Shown here in pieces: positions 26,619 through 34,890 of a stretch of 64,000 nucleotides of DNA; position 1 is the first letter of the stretch, and every line of letters begins with the position of its first letter. The notes beneath the pieces are model-generated. The model was not told the DNA's origin, made no database searches, and saw only the letters and a program-made list of their open reading frames with translations. Both the position numbers and the translations under genes were made by a program. The DNA comes from an uncultured Anaerococcus sp. (GTDB taxonomy: Bacteria; Bacillota; Clostridia; Tissierellales; Peptoniphilaceae), in the NCBI GenBank assembly GCA_900551095.1, contig URUJ01000003.1, forward strand, positions 1 to 64,000, written 5' to 3'.

Positions 26619-27450
26619 TATAGTAAAAGATTTAATACCCTTATATAAAGAAAATCTCTTAAGTGAAGAATCAAAAACTTTCGTAGAAGATCATCTAAAA
26701 TCTTGTTCAGAGTGCGAAAATCTTTTAAAAGATAAAATAGAATTAGAAAAAAGTGAATCTAAGCCCCTAGATTTTGTAGAAAAAAGTATAAAAAAAGAAA
26801 CAAGGTATTTTACACTAGCTGTCATCGCTCTTCTTGGATCAATCCTTATTTTTATCATATCCTACCTCAATACCCCAAGGCATCTTGAATACGAAAAGGG
26901 CTTGTACAAGGTCTATAGGAGCGATGATATCTATACTGTAGAATTTTCTGACAAAGTCAGTGGTATTGATTACACTAATACAGAAGATGCAGTCTACCTT
27001 GACGCCTATACAACAAAATATGACGAAATTTTTAATAAAGAAAGGCCTAATAAATCCCTTACTTTTCATAAAGATAATTTAAAAATAGTTCTCTACCAAA
27101 ACCACGAATCCATGCCAAATATGGTAATAGGGTCTGGAGAAATCCGCCAAACTCTTTTACCAAGACTTTTACTTGGTTTTTATGCAAGACTTTCAATCAT
27201 TGGATTTCTAATCCTAGGTTTAATAATATTTATTTTAGAAAAATTCAAGAAAAAACTTATAAGTCTACCAATAAAAACCCTAATTATAGGAGGTCCCCTA
27301 TCATTTTTCTTAGGAATAATTTCTATAAAAGGTTTTAATACACCGACCTACTACCCAATGTCTGATATTAAATACATTGCCTTTTTATCTTTAGGAATCT
27401 ATTTGTTTTTAATCTTCCTAAGCCTGGCAAGAGACCAAAAAAGGATGTGA
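26605..27450 (+). CDS. Zinc-finger anti-sigma factor, membrane-bound
   Basis: A 281-residue RsiW-like regulator. The N-terminal zf-HC2/ZAS motif is H-x3-C-x2-C in VEDHLKSCSECENLL (about 27-41). Membrane spans occur at about 70-88, 190-210, 225-245 and 255-275, with an extracytoplasmic portion (about 90-185) as a candidate sensor. It overlaps the sigma gene by 14 bases, which fits coupled expression. The signal is unknown. Confidence 0.9.
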   Translation: MKNCNIVKDLIPLYKENLLSEESKTFVEDHLKSCSECENLLKDKIELEKSESKPLDFVEKSIKKETRYFTLAVIALLGSILIFIISYLNTPRHLEYEKGLYKVYRSDDIYTVEFSDKVSGIDYTNTEDAVYLDAYTTKYDEIFNKERPNKSLTFHKDNLKIVLYQNHESMPNMVIGSGEIRQTLLPRLLLGFYARLSIIGFLILGLIIFILEKFKKKLISLPIKTLIIGGPLSFFLGIISIKGFNTPTYYPMSDIKYIAFLSLGIYLFLIFLSLARDQKRM

Positions 27451-27466
27451 ATTTCACATCCTTTTA
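27438..27466. terminator. Bidirectional terminator between the anti-sigma gene and lepA
   Basis: AAAAGGATGTG-AATTT-CACATCCTTTT is a perfect inverted repeat with T residues on both strands. It serves the plus-strand anti-sigma gene and the convergent lepA. Confidence 0.85.
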
Positions 27467-27479
27467 AAATACTTATTTC

Positions 27480-29291
27480 TTATTCATCATCTAATTTTAG
27501 TACTGATAGGAATGCATCTTGTGGTACTTCAACACTACCGAGCTGACGCATCTTCTTCTTACCTTCTTTTTGTTTTTCAAGAAGCTTTTTCTTTCTTGAA
27601 ATATCGCCACCGTAGCATTTGGCTATTACGTCTTTTCTTAGAGCCCTTACTGTTTCTCTGGCTATAATCTTACCACCAATGGCAGCCTGGATAGGAACTG
27701 CAAATTGTTGTCTTGGAATCTCATCCTTTAATTTTTCAACAATTCCACGTCCTCTTGTATAGGCAGAATCCCTATGAACAATAAGTGATAAGGCGTCCAC
27801 GCTTTGTTCATTAATTAAAATATCAAGCTTAACTAAGTCAGAGGCTACATAGTCGATTACTTCATAATCTAGAGAAGCATAACCCTTGGTCCTTGATTTT
27901 AAAGAATCAAAAAAATTATATATTACTTCACTTAATGGAATCTTATACTTAATTGACACCCTACTTTCGTCAATATAAGTCATATTTACTAGCTCCCCTC
28001 GTCTTGATTGGGCAAGATCCATTACCTGACCTATATAATCTTTTGGGGTTATTATCTCAGACATAGTCATAGGTTCTTTGATATAGGAAATTTCTGTTGG
28101 ATCAGGAAAATCATTAGGATTTTGAAGTTCCTTTTCTCCTTCTTGACCCTTAAGTTTAAGTTTGTAAATAACTGAAGGAGCTGTCGCTATAATATCAAGG
28201 TCATATTCTCTTTCAAGTCTTTGGGTAATGATATCCATATGAAGAAGACCTAAAAAACCTGCCCTTAAACCAACTCCCAAAGCCTGCGAATTTTCTTGCT
28301 CAAAAACAAGAGATGCATCATTTACTTGAAGCTTTTCTAGTGAGTCTCTTAACTTATTAAAAGACTCCCCTTCAGCTGGATAAATACCTGAGTAAACCAT
28401 AGGTAAAACTTCTTTATAGCCTGCAAGTGGCTTATCAGTTGGATTATCAACATTTGTTATAGTATCACCAACCCTAGCATCTTTTACTTCTTTTATAGAT
28501 GCTTCGATAAAACCAACATCACCAGACCTTAATTCTTTGGTAGCAATTCTGCCCTTGGTTGTATAGCCTACTTGATTTACTTCAAAAACTTTACCTGTGT
28601 TCATCATCTTAATCTCATCACCTGGACGAACCACACCTTCAAAAACTCTTATGTAGCAGATAACGCCAACATAAGAATCATAATAAGAATCAAAAATAAG
28701 TGCCTTAAGGGGCTTATCATCGTGATCTTCTGGAGCAGGAATATTTTTTACAATATCTTCAAGCACATCATCAATATTTAGTCCTGTTTTAGCTGATACA
28801 AGAGGTGCACCATCTGTATCAAGACCAATCTCATTTTCAATTTCAAGTTTAACTTCATCAACTCTGGCACTTGGCAAGTCTATTTTGTTTAAAACTGGTA
28901 GGATTTCCAAATCTTGTTCCAAAGCCAAATAAGTATTAGCTAAAGTTTGTGCTTCTACACCTTGACTTGCATCAACAACAAGAATAGCTCCCTCACAAGC
29001 TTTAAGAGATCTAGAAACCTCGTAATTAAAGTCCACATGGCCTGGAGTGTCAATGAGATTTAAATCATAAACCTTACCATCGCAAGCCTTATAGTGGATT
29101 TTAATAGACTTTAATTTAATTGTAATACCACGCTCTTGCTCAAGCTCCATATCATCAAGCATCTGCTCTTTTATATCCCTCTGGCTGATATTTTCACTTC
29201 TTTCTATAAGTCTATCAGCAAGAGTTGACTTGCCGTGGTCAATATGGGCAATAATAGAAAAATTCCTAATATTTTCTTTTCTCTTAATCAT
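27480..29291 (-). CDS. lepA: Elongation factor 4 (LepA)
   Basis: Ribosome-associated GTPase that acts on stalled or initiating ribosomes. The 603 residues carry [18 protein letters not shown] (G1), EQERGITIK (switch I), [10 protein letters not shown] (G3) and NKIDLP (G4). The LepA-specific C-terminal domain contains [19 protein letters not shown] and [20 protein letters not shown]. It follows lepB with a 14-base gap. In B. subtilis lepA, hemW and hrcA are neighbours, as here. Confidence 0.98.
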   Translation of the reverse strand: MIKRKENIRNFSIIAHIDHGKSTLADRLIERSENISQRDIKEQMLDDMELEQERGITIKLKSIKIHYKACDGKVYDLNLIDTPGHVDFNYEVSRSLKACEGAILVVDASQGVEAQTLANTYLALEQDLEILPVLNKIDLPSARVDEVKLEIENEIGLDTDGAPLVSAKTGLNIDDVLEDIVKNIPAPEDHDDKPLKALIFDSYYDSYVGVICYIRVFEGVVRPGDEIKMMNTGKVFEVNQVGYTTKGRIATKELRSGDVGFIEASIKEVKDARVGDTITNVDNPTDKPLAGYKEVLPMVYSGIYPAEGESFNKLRDSLEKLQVNDASLVFEQENSQALGVGLRAGFLGLLHMDIITQRLEREYDLDIIATAPSVIYKLKLKGQEGEKELQNPNDFPDPTEISYIKEPMTMSEIITPKDYIGQVMDLAQSRRGELVNMTYIDESRVSIKYKIPLSEVIYNFFDSLKSRTKGYASLDYEVIDYVASDLVKLDILINEQSVDALSLIVHRDSAYTRGRGIVEKLKDEIPRQQFAVPIQAAIGGKIIARETVRALRKDVIAKCYGGDISRKKKLLEKQKEGKKKMRQLGSVEVPQDAFLSVLKLDDE

Positions 29292-29305
29292 AAAACTCCT
29301 ACTAA

Positions 29306-29878
29306 TTAATTTCCATAAGGATTATTGTCAATAAGCCCTGCATCAGCAAAAGGATATATCCTAAAAAAGGCATGGCCTACGATTTCTTCCTTATAAATGG
29401 CTCCAAAATCTCTACCATCATTAGAATTAGTCCTGTTATCACCAAAAACTAGATATTCCTTATCTCCTAGAACCCATCCCGTTTGCTCATTCTTTACAGG
29501 TGTGTGGTCAACAGCTACATACTTTTCTTCAAGTTTTTCACCATTAACATAAACATCACCATCTCTAATCTCAACGAGATCTCCTGGAACGCCAATTACT
29601 CTTTTTACGTAAAGTCTGTTAGGGTAATCAGGCGCATTAAGTATTACAATCTCACCCCTATGGTAATCTCTAAAATGCTTACCAACCTTGTTAACCATAA
29701 GCCAATCTCCATCATGGAGAGTATTAAGCATGGACTTACCTGATACGATAGTAGCATCAATTAAAAACATTTTTATAAAAAATGTAATAGCTAATGCTAT
29801 AAGTATGGTTTTAACCCAATCCCAAATAGTATTTAATAATGAATTTTCTTTTTTATTTTGTATATTTTCTTCCTTCAT
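29306..29878 (-). CDS. lepB: Signal peptidase I
   Basis: Cleaves signal peptides on the outer face of the membrane. One N-terminal span (about 21-40) is followed by the catalytic serine in SGKSMLNTL (S49), and the general base lysine in [13 protein letters not shown] (K92). The C-terminal box [14 protein letters not shown] is present. 190 residues is the usual Gram-positive length. It lies directly before lepA, as in E. coli though in the reverse order. Confidence 0.96.
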   Translation of the reverse strand: MKEENIQNKKENSLLNTIWDWVKTILIALAITFFIKMFLIDATIVSGKSMLNTLHDGDWLMVNKVGKHFRDYHRGEIVILNAPDYPNRLYVKRVIGVPGDLVEIRDGDVYVNGEKLEEKYVAVDHTPVKNEQTGWVLGDKEYLVFGDNRTNSNDGRDFGAIYKEEIVGHAFFRIYPFADAGLIDNNPYGN

Positions 29879-29956
29879 ATTTAACCTCTCATTTCTTATT
29901 AATTATATACTAATTTATGCCAATTCTCAAAAAAATTGCCTAATATAAATAAAAAC

Positions 29957-29985
29957 TTGAGCTTTTATTTATTTTATGGTAGAAT
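29957..29985 (+). promoter_or_regulatory. Promoter of rpsT
   Basis: TTGAGC (29957-29962) and TAGAAT (29980-29985) with 17 bp spacing, about 38 bp before the rpsT start. Confidence 0.75.
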
Positions 29986-30023
29986 ACTTAAGTCAAGCAA
30001 AAACAGAAGAGAGGTGAAAATAG

Positions 30024-30281
30024 ATGGCAAATATTAAATCAGCCCAAAAAAGAATTGATGTAGCTAAGAGAAACACCCTTAGAAACAAATCTAGAAAATC
30101 AGAAATCAAAACTTACATCAAAAAGTTTGAAGCTCTAGTAGAAGCAGGAAACTTAGATGAAGCAAGAGAAATCTTTAAAATAGTTGATAAAAAACTAAAA
30201 CAAGCTGAAAGCAAAAATGTTATCCACAAAAATAGAGTAGCATCAACTACATCAAAATTAGCTAAAAAACTAAACGCATAA
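30024..30281 (+). CDS. rpsT: Ribosomal protein S20
   Basis: S20 binds 16S rRNA early in 30S assembly. The 85 residues start MANIKSAQKRIDVAKRNTLR and are Lys/Ala-rich throughout, ending VASTTSKLAKKLNA. SD GAGAGGTG precedes the ATG. It is transcribed toward the accessory region; in many Firmicutes its next neighbour is holA, which here lies 4.7 kb away. Confidence 0.97.
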   Translation: MANIKSAQKRIDVAKRNTLRNKSRKSEIKTYIKKFEALVEAGNLDEAREIFKIVDKKLKQAESKNVIHKNRVASTTSKLAKKLNA

Positions 30282-30283
30282 TA

Positions 30284-30340
30284 AAATGAGTAATAATCAG
30301 TACTGGATCCTAACATATGACTACTGATGATTGCTCATTT
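30284..30340 (+). terminator. Long imperfect hairpin directly after rpsT
   Basis: AAATGAGTAATAATCAGTA pairs with TACTGATGATTGCTCATTT, 17 of 19 positions matching plus one wobble, around a 19-base loop. It lacks a good T tract, so it may be a terminator aided by the following hairpins, or the first member of the repeat array. Confidence 0.5.
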
Positions 30341-30347
30341 AATGGTA

Positions 30348-30382
30348 GCTCAAATATTGTAAGCAATATTTGAGCGTTTTTC
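30348..30382 (+). terminator. Strong terminator-like hairpin, first stem of the repeat unit
   Basis: GCTCAAATATTG-TAAG-CAATATTTGAGC is a perfect 12-bp stem followed by GTTTTTC. It is the most likely transcription end of rpsT and is also stem 1 of the tandem repeat. Confidence 0.7.
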
Positions 30383-30649
30383 ATTATTTTACAAGCACGA
30401 AGTGCGCAGGAAAATAATAGAAAAACCTTATGCAGCGAAAAAAGCCTGATGCGACGAATAGGAGCATTAGGCTTTTTGAGTCGCGAATGGTATAGCAGAT
30501 ATTGCGAGCACTATCTGCTCGTTTTTCATTGTTTTTCAAGCAACTAAGTTGCGCAGAAAAACAATAGAAAAACTTTATGCAGTGAAAAAAATGAACGCGA
30601 CGAGTAGGAGCGTTCTTTTTTTGAATCGCGAATGGTAGCTCAAATATTG
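30348..30649 (+). repeat. 145-bp tandem repeat with three hairpins per unit (two units plus the start of a third)
   Basis: Unit 1 spans about 30348-30492, unit 2 about 30493-30637, and a third begins at 30638 but stops after GCTCAAATATTG. Conserved blocks are GTTTTTCATT, AGAAAAACYTTATGCAGYGA, GACGARTAGGA and CGCGAATGGTA. Stem 1 is GCTCAAATATTG/CAATATTTGAGC in unit 1 and AGCAGATA/TATCTGCT in unit 2. Stem 2 is ATTATTTT/AAAATAAT with inner GCAC/GTGC, versus ATTGTTTTT/AAAAACAAT with inner GCAAC/GTTGC. Stem 3 is AAGCCTGATGC/GCATTAGGCTT versus GAACGC/GCGTTC around the constant 11-base loop. Both arms change together, so structure is conserved. No known RNA family is recognised. One frame stays open for 58 codons (30374-30547) but has no SD. 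Confidence 0.85.
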
Positions 30650-30731
30650 CACTAAAGTATCATACCTTCCATCAATTTTATTTCCTATCAGACTTATTAG
30701 TTTTATTATATCTATTCGGTCTTAAATTGTC

Positions 30732-30884
30732 CTATTTATTGTAACCTATCCAAAGAAATTTGTTAACATCACGCAGTTCTGATTGAGTATGTTTTATCTC
30801 CGTATTAACATGTTTTAGAGTCTTTTGTAATTTTCTAGTATCCCCACCAACCTTAACAGTTATCCCTTTTATTCGATTTGTCAA
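30732..30884 (-). pseudogene. Phage tail tape-measure protein, N-terminal remnant
   Basis: A 50-codon frame from TTG 30884 with a very good SD (AGGAGGT at 30891-30897). It reads LTNRIKGITVKVGGDTRKLQ and continues KTLKHVNTEIKHTQSELRDVNK, which closely resembles the N-terminus of Siphoviridae/PBSX-like tape-measure proteins (xNRIKGITVEIGGDTTKLxKxLKxVN...). Those proteins are normally many hundreds of residues; this one diverges after DVNKFL and stops at TAG. I read it as the cut end of a lost prophage. No other clear phage gene is in the window. Confidence 0.75.
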
Positions 30885-30910
30885 TATCTCACCTCCTTAA
30901 TTTTAGACAT

Positions 30911-30940
30911 CAAAAAAGCACCTAGATTTTCTAGATGCTT
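30911..30940 (-). terminator. Terminator of the lipoprotein gene
   Basis: On the minus strand AAGCATCTAG-AAAAT-CTAGGTGCTT is followed by TTTTTG, 30 bases after the stop at 30971. Confidence 0.8.
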
Positions 30941-30970
30941 CTTAACTAAGTTTTTAAATGTTATAATGAA

Positions 30971-31795
30971 TTAATAAGAATCTCCTCCAATTATTTTACC
31001 ATCATAGGCATCAACATATATAAATACATCTCCAATCTCTATAACATAAGCTAAATGAAGTACACCGGTTTTAAGGAATTTGATACTATTTTTACCATCT
31101 CCTAAAAATGATGAATCCTTAAAAAAGTCATTAGATTCAATTACATTTAACGTAACATTTATAAGATTTTCTGATTTTTTTTTATTAGATTTTAATAAAA
31201 AATCTTTTGCAATATTCTCAGCATCAATTTCATCTATTTTAGGTGGTTCTTTTATTTTAAAGTCATCTATAATATCAAATAGAATAACAGAATCCCTGTT
31301 GTTATTAAATACGACTCTAATTTGATCGTATGGATTGAAAATATTAGCAACATTGGCATTGTAATAAGAATACATCTTGTAATCTTTAGTAAAATAGTCT
31401 ATTTTTTCTTCTGTATAATCAGATGGTATATATTCATCTTTAATAAATTTTACATACTCTTTATTTGGATATTTTAAATCTTTTGCATTATCTTCATCCC
31501 ACTTAAGAGTATCTAAAGCATCAACATGGACTACATCACTTTTTTTATCAAAAATAAATATAGCCCCTTTAGGAGACTCAATTTTTATGTCGCCATTATC
31601 CAGATTTTTTCTTTCTTCATAGAGAGTTTCTCCATCTTCCTCATTACATCCAAAATCCTTTAGTGTACTAATTATTTTTACTTTATTTAATTTATTAATT
31701 GAGTTTATCTTTTTGGAGCATGCCATTAATAAAAATATTAAACAAATACATATTAGGATTATTAAAGCTCTCTTATTTTTTATAGTTATTTGCAT
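30971..31795 (-). CDS. Lipoprotein with a PepSY-like C-terminus, function unknown
   Basis: The 274-residue protein has a basic start, a hydrophobic segment (ALIILICICLIFLLMA, about 10-25) and a lipobox LLMAC, so Cys26 should be lipidated and the protein tethered outside the cell. The C-terminal AYVIEIGDVFIYVDAYDGKI resembles the end of a PepSY domain, a fold often found with proteases. The middle is acidic and unrecognised. There is only a weak SD; it begins 8 bases after the amidase gene and is probably translationally coupled to it. Confidence 0.7.
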   Translation of the reverse strand: MQITIKNKRALIILICICLIFLLMACSKKINSINKLNKVKIISTLKDFGCNEEDGETLYEERKNLDNGDIKIESPKGAIFIFDKKSDVVHVDALDTLKWDEDNAKDLKYPNKEYVKFIKDEYIPSDYTEEKIDYFTKDYKMYSYYNANVANIFNPYDQIRVVFNNNRDSVILFDIIDDFKIKEPPKIDEIDAENIAKDFLLKSNKKKSENLINVTLNVIESNDFFKDSSFLGDGKNSIKFLKTGVLHLAYVIEIGDVFIYVDAYDGKIIGGDSY

Positions 31796-31803
31796 AATAT
31801 TAA

Positions 31804-32274
31804 CTAAACACTACCTGAATGGTTTCTTACACCGACATCTTTTCTATTATTGTTGAAGCCAGTGATTATTAAAGTATGGTATGCGTTATCTTTAGAATTT
31901 AAAAAAGATATAGGGTATCCAGCTTGTGCATAGTTGTATAACCTTGAAAGTTCTCCATTTTTACTAAGATCGAAATCCTTATAAGCATATGATCTTGAGA
32001 CCCAGTGCCACTTAAACATATTTGCCCCACGCCATGTAGAAGATACTTGGCTTGGTTCTTTTTTTGAACCATAAGAAAACCAGTTTCTACTATCGTCTAT
32101 TTTAGGATAACTGTGTCTCATCGTTTTTTCTCCTGCATACAGACATTGAGAAACAAAATTAGCACAGTCAGCATCCCAATCAGGATAACTGGAATTATAA
32201 TTTTTCCAATATTTCTTTGCGTATGCTACTGCTTTTAAAGAAGCTTCTTTTTCAGAATTATTTGATCTACTCAT
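31804..32274 (-). CDS. Amidase_6-type domain protein, lacking its own signal peptide
   Basis: The 156 residues match the putative amidase domain (amidase_6) of secreted clostridial proteins: AVAYAKKYWKNYNSSYPDW, DADCANFVSQCLYAGEKTM with the candidate catalytic Cys, and AYHTLIITGF with the candidate His. No signal peptide is present. ATG 32274 has no SD at a proper distance; GGTGAG lies over 20 bases upstream. The frame stays open upstream into the end of the previous gene (GIRDKLKGENSYTIENT). This suggests it is the catalytic end of a secreted protein split by a frameshift. The C-terminus is short and may be truncated. Confidence 0.72.
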   Translation of the reverse strand: MSRSNNSEKEASLKAVAYAKKYWKNYNSSYPDWDADCANFVSQCLYAGEKTMRHSYPKIDDSRNWFSYGSKKEPSQVSSTWRGANMFKWHWVSRSYAYKDFDLSKNGELSRLYNYAQAGYPISFLNSKDNAYHTLIITGFNNNRKDVGVRNHSGSV

Positions 32275-32306
32275 TGTATTTTCAATTGTATAAGAGTTCT
32301 CACCTT

Positions 32307-32870
32307 TTAATTTGTCTCTAATTCCATATCCTCAATATATAGCATAGCCAACTCTTTATCCGATTTATTCATTTTATCAAGATTTTTCTTTAAGATTGCA
32401 ATATTCTTTTCAGTTGTGTCTAGTGTCGCTTCATATCCTGGATTTAGGTTCTCATTAATATAATTAACGACTAGCTCATATCCATCTGGTTCATAAGAAA
32501 CTTTGCTATTTTTACTTTTATAGTACTCATAATCATCAACCAAATAATCCATTTTATTTAATAAGCTAGAACTTGCTTTTTTAGCGATTTCTTTACTAGA
32601 AATCTCAGGATACATATCTTTAAACATGTTGTATGCATCTATATAATCCTGGGTGTATAGTTTAACTTCATCGCTATTCAAGCCAGGTTTTAACTCTAAC
32701 AAATCTTTATGAAAGCTTTCAATATTATATTCTTTATCAAAATATTCAAACTCGTTAAATTTGTCCTTGTGTGTTTCCGAATCGATGTTTAATGTTGATG
32801 CGAATACATTTGTTGCAATTGTACTTAATAGCACTATCATTGCTATAAATAGAGTAAATCTTTTTTTCAT
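32307..32870 (-). CDS. Secreted protein, probable N-terminal part of a split amidase
   Basis: 187 residues with a Sec signal peptide (MKKRFTLFIAMIVLLSTIAT, cleavage likely after NVFA, about residue 24). The mature part is acidic and helical with no domain I recognise. SD GAGGAGGT fits ATG 32870. It ends 32 bases before the amidase-domain gene, which has no SD and lies in the -1 frame. The layout signal peptide-helical region-amidase_6 is usual for one polypeptide, so a frameshift near 32307-32330 is likely. Alone it would be a non-catalytic secreted protein. Confidence 0.7.
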   Translation of the reverse strand: MKKRFTLFIAMIVLLSTIATNVFASTLNIDSETHKDKFNEFEYFDKEYNIESFHKDLLELKPGLNSDEVKLYTQDYIDAYNMFKDMYPEISSKEIAKKASSSLLNKMDYLVDDYEYYKSKNSKVSYEPDGYELVVNYINENLNPGYEATLDTTEKNIAILKKNLDKMNKSDKELAMLYIEDMELETN

Positions 32871-32962
32871 TTCTTACCTCCTCATTTAATTTTGTTTAAC
32901 TGCGATATATATAATATTAAAATCAAACATAATCTAATTCCTGTTAGCTGTTTCTAACTATA

Positions 32963-33022
32963 TTATAAAATATAACATCTAAACCAATCACCGTTCTTAT
33001 ACCTCATTGGATTTAAGTTCAT
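32963..33022 (-). CDS. Possible 19-residue micro-ORF or gene remnant
   Basis: A very good SD (AGGAGGTG) lies 8 bases before an ATG opening MNLNPMRYKNGDWFRCYIL, then a stop. It sits between the blaR1-like gene and the secreted protein. The start MNLNPMRYK recalls the N-terminus of LysM-type phage tail proteins that are encoded near tape-measure genes, so it may be a second phage remnant. The match is too short to be sure. Confidence 0.35.
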   Translation of the reverse strand: MNLNPMRYKNGDWFRCYIL

Positions 33023-33040
33023 TATCAATTCACCTCCTAT

Positions 33041-34417
33041 CTACCTTACATATGAGTTTATCTTTACCTTTCCTGATAATGTTTTATTAGTTTGATTAAC
33101 TACTGTAACTATATAATTGCTTCTCCTATTAGCCTTAACTTTTAATATTGAGTCTGATGCAAAAAATTGATTATATATAATTTTTCCATCTTCTTCAATA
33201 ATTACCTGATATTTAATTCCTCCGGAACAAGACATATCTTTTAATCTAACTGTAAAACCATCATGAACTGGACCTGTCCAAGTATCCATGTTAAATTTAT
33301 AATCTATATTAGCAAATCTTTTTAATCTTATATTCTCATCAACATTTGCTGCTCTAAGGCCTGTTCTCGATACTTCTCCTAATTCCAATTTTTGATACTC
33401 TTCGTCACTTATTATTTGAACCCTATCTCCAAATTCTGAATTAATATTAGTGACTATTTCACCTTTTGTATCAATCCTATCTTGGTTTAGATCAGCCACA
33501 TTAGCAAAGGCTGGTAAACAAAATATAAATGTCGATATAAATACTACCAGTCCTGTAAGTGTCTTTTTCCATTGTTTCATAATTAGTATCCTTTCTTTAT
33601 TTGGGTTTAATTTTAAAGCAATATTATTTGTATTACTTCCTATTTCTAAAAATTTTAGCATTGATATGCAATATTCTTTTCTATTTTTTATAGTGTCGCC
33701 TAAGTTTTCAACCACTAGCTTATCGCAGTTTATTTCAATATCTTGGTCTAGGTATTTCAAGCTTAACCACAAGAGTGGATTGAACCAATATAGGCAGGCA
33801 ACAATGTTTATCATGTGGTTAAGTAGAATATGAAATTTCTTTATGTGCATTAATTCATGGATTAAAACATGGTCTAGTAATTTTTTATCAGCTAGGATAT
33901 GATCTTGTAGGATTATCTTGGGTCTTAAAATGCCAAAGGTAAGGGGTGTTTTTAAATTGTTATTGATATAAATCTCTACTTTTCTTTTTAGTCCAAATTC
34001 ACTTATTTTTTCCTTGCACAAAGTATTGTGGATAGGGGTAGAGCCTTTCATTACTTTTTGGAATTTATAAATTTTTATTCCTAAGTAAGTAAAAATCAAA
34101 ACTGAACCTATTAGTCGGTTTAGTTTAAAAAATATAGAGCCTATTTTATTTACTAACCAGCCAAGAAAAGAATTAAAAAGATTTGTAAAAGCTATCAAAT
34201 ATGATAGAATACTATTTTCCTTTACATTTCCTATTCCTAGCTCGACTTCATAAGGACTTATTAAGTAGATTAATAAGACTATCCACAAGATAAGGCTTGC
34301 TGACCTAAAGGCTTTTTTATTTAAGATTGGTCTAACTAGGAAAATTATAGCTAATAAGAAAAAACTTTTAATAGATTTTTCTAGTATAAAAACACTAGTT
34401 AGACTTAGCGTCATCAT
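33041..34417 (-). CDS. BlaR1/MecR1-like membrane metallopeptidase (M56), no penicillin-binding domain
   Basis: The N-terminal half has several membrane spans (about 12-30, 40-56, 70-90, 103-118) and the M56 zinc motif HELMH at 187-191, then LNHMINIVACLYWFNPLLW. A further span lies near 290-310 (KKTLTGLVVFISTFIFCLPA). The extracellular C-terminus (about 315-458) is short and not a class D beta-lactamase-like sensor as in BlaR1; it contains DTWTGPVHDGFTVRLKDMSC and beta-rich sequence. 458 residues from ATG 34417, which overlaps blaI. Such proteins cleave or inactivate BlaI-type repressors when they sense a ligand; the ligand here is unknown. Confidence 0.85.
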   Translation of the reverse strand: MMTLSLTSVFILEKSIKSFFLLAIIFLVRPILNKKAFRSASLILWIVLLIYLISPYEVELGIGNVKENSILSYLIAFTNLFNSFLGWLVNKIGSIFFKLNRLIGSVLIFTYLGIKIYKFQKVMKGSTPIHNTLCKEKISEFGLKRKVEIYINNNLKTPLTFGILRPKIILQDHILADKKLLDHVLIHELMHIKKFHILLNHMINIVACLYWFNPLLWLSLKYLDQDIEINCDKLVVENLGDTIKNRKEYCISMLKFLEIGSNTNNIALKLNPNKERILIMKQWKKTLTGLVVFISTFIFCLPAFANVADLNQDRIDTKGEIVTNINSEFGDRVQIISDEEYQKLELGEVSRTGLRAANVDENIRLKRFANIDYKFNMDTWTGPVHDGFTVRLKDMSCSGGIKYQVIIEEDGKIIYNQFFASDSILKVKANRRSNYIVTVVNQTNKTLSGKVKINSYVR

Positions 34418-34817
34418 TTTTTTCTTCTTGGTCTTCTTCCTCTTCTTCGTCAAAGCTTGCTATTAATTTTTTCATTTCTTCTATTTCTTCTTTTGTAACT
34501 TCTTCATTTTGTAAAAACGTTTTACACATGTTTAAAAGCGATCCTTTGAAAAGTTTATGAAAGGCTTCTTTTTGCTTATTCAAAAGGGCATCTTCCCTTG
34601 ATACAAGGACCCTAATTGTATATTTAGGATATCTCCTAGCTATCGCCCCTTTTCCCACTAACCTTCCAAAAAATGTGTAGCAAGATGTTTTGCTTATATC
34701 GTACTTTTCCATCAATATTTTTGATAAGGCAAGAGCTTGGATTTCTCCATTTTCGTTTAAGACATCACCCTTCCACAACTCTTCCATTACTAGTAATTCT
34801 CCATCTGAAAATTCCAA
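34395..34817 (-). CDS. BlaI/MecI-family repressor
   Basis: 140 residues. The winged helix begins SDGELLVMEELWKG, continues through ALALSKILMEKYDISKTSCY and FFGRLVGKGAIARRYPKYTI, and matches Penicillinase_R. The C-terminus is very acidic (EEEEEDQEEKNDD). The start is TTG 34817 with GGAGG 8 bases upstream. It overlaps the BlaR1-like gene. The target may be this operon and the secreted/lipoprotein genes downstream; no canonical TACA/TGTA palindrome was found. No beta-lactamase is present. Confidence 0.85.
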   Translation of the reverse strand: MEFSDGELLVMEELWKGDVLNENGEIQALALSKILMEKYDISKTSCYTFFGRLVGKGAIARRYPKYTIRVLVSREDALLNKQKEAFHKLFKGSLLNMCKTFLQNEEVTKEEIEEMKKLIASFDEEEEEDQEEKNDDAKSN

Positions 34818-34890
34818 CTATATTACCTCCTATATAAATTATAGTTTCATTAACTTTTGTATTTTTGTTGTTTTAACTATCTTCACCTTG

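Noticed and set aside
30478..30492. T-box-like sequence (GTCGCGAATGGTA) in the repeat
   Set aside because: It lacks the AGGGTGGNACCGCG box and specifier loop, and no aminoacyl-tRNA synthetase follows.
30374..30547. 58-codon open frame in the repeat array
   Set aside because: No SD precedes its internal ATG, unit 2 carries in-frame stops at the matching place, and the base changes follow stem pairing, not codons.
30348..30650. CRISPR array
   Set aside because: The repeat unit is 145 bp, with variation inside the unit and no unique spacers of constant size, and no cas gene is near.
32300..32330. Programmed -1 frameshift joining the secreted protein and the amidase
   Set aside because: No X XXY YYZ slippery heptamer is present in the overlap of open frames; the nearest, A AAT TAA, does not fit. 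A plain indel is simpler.
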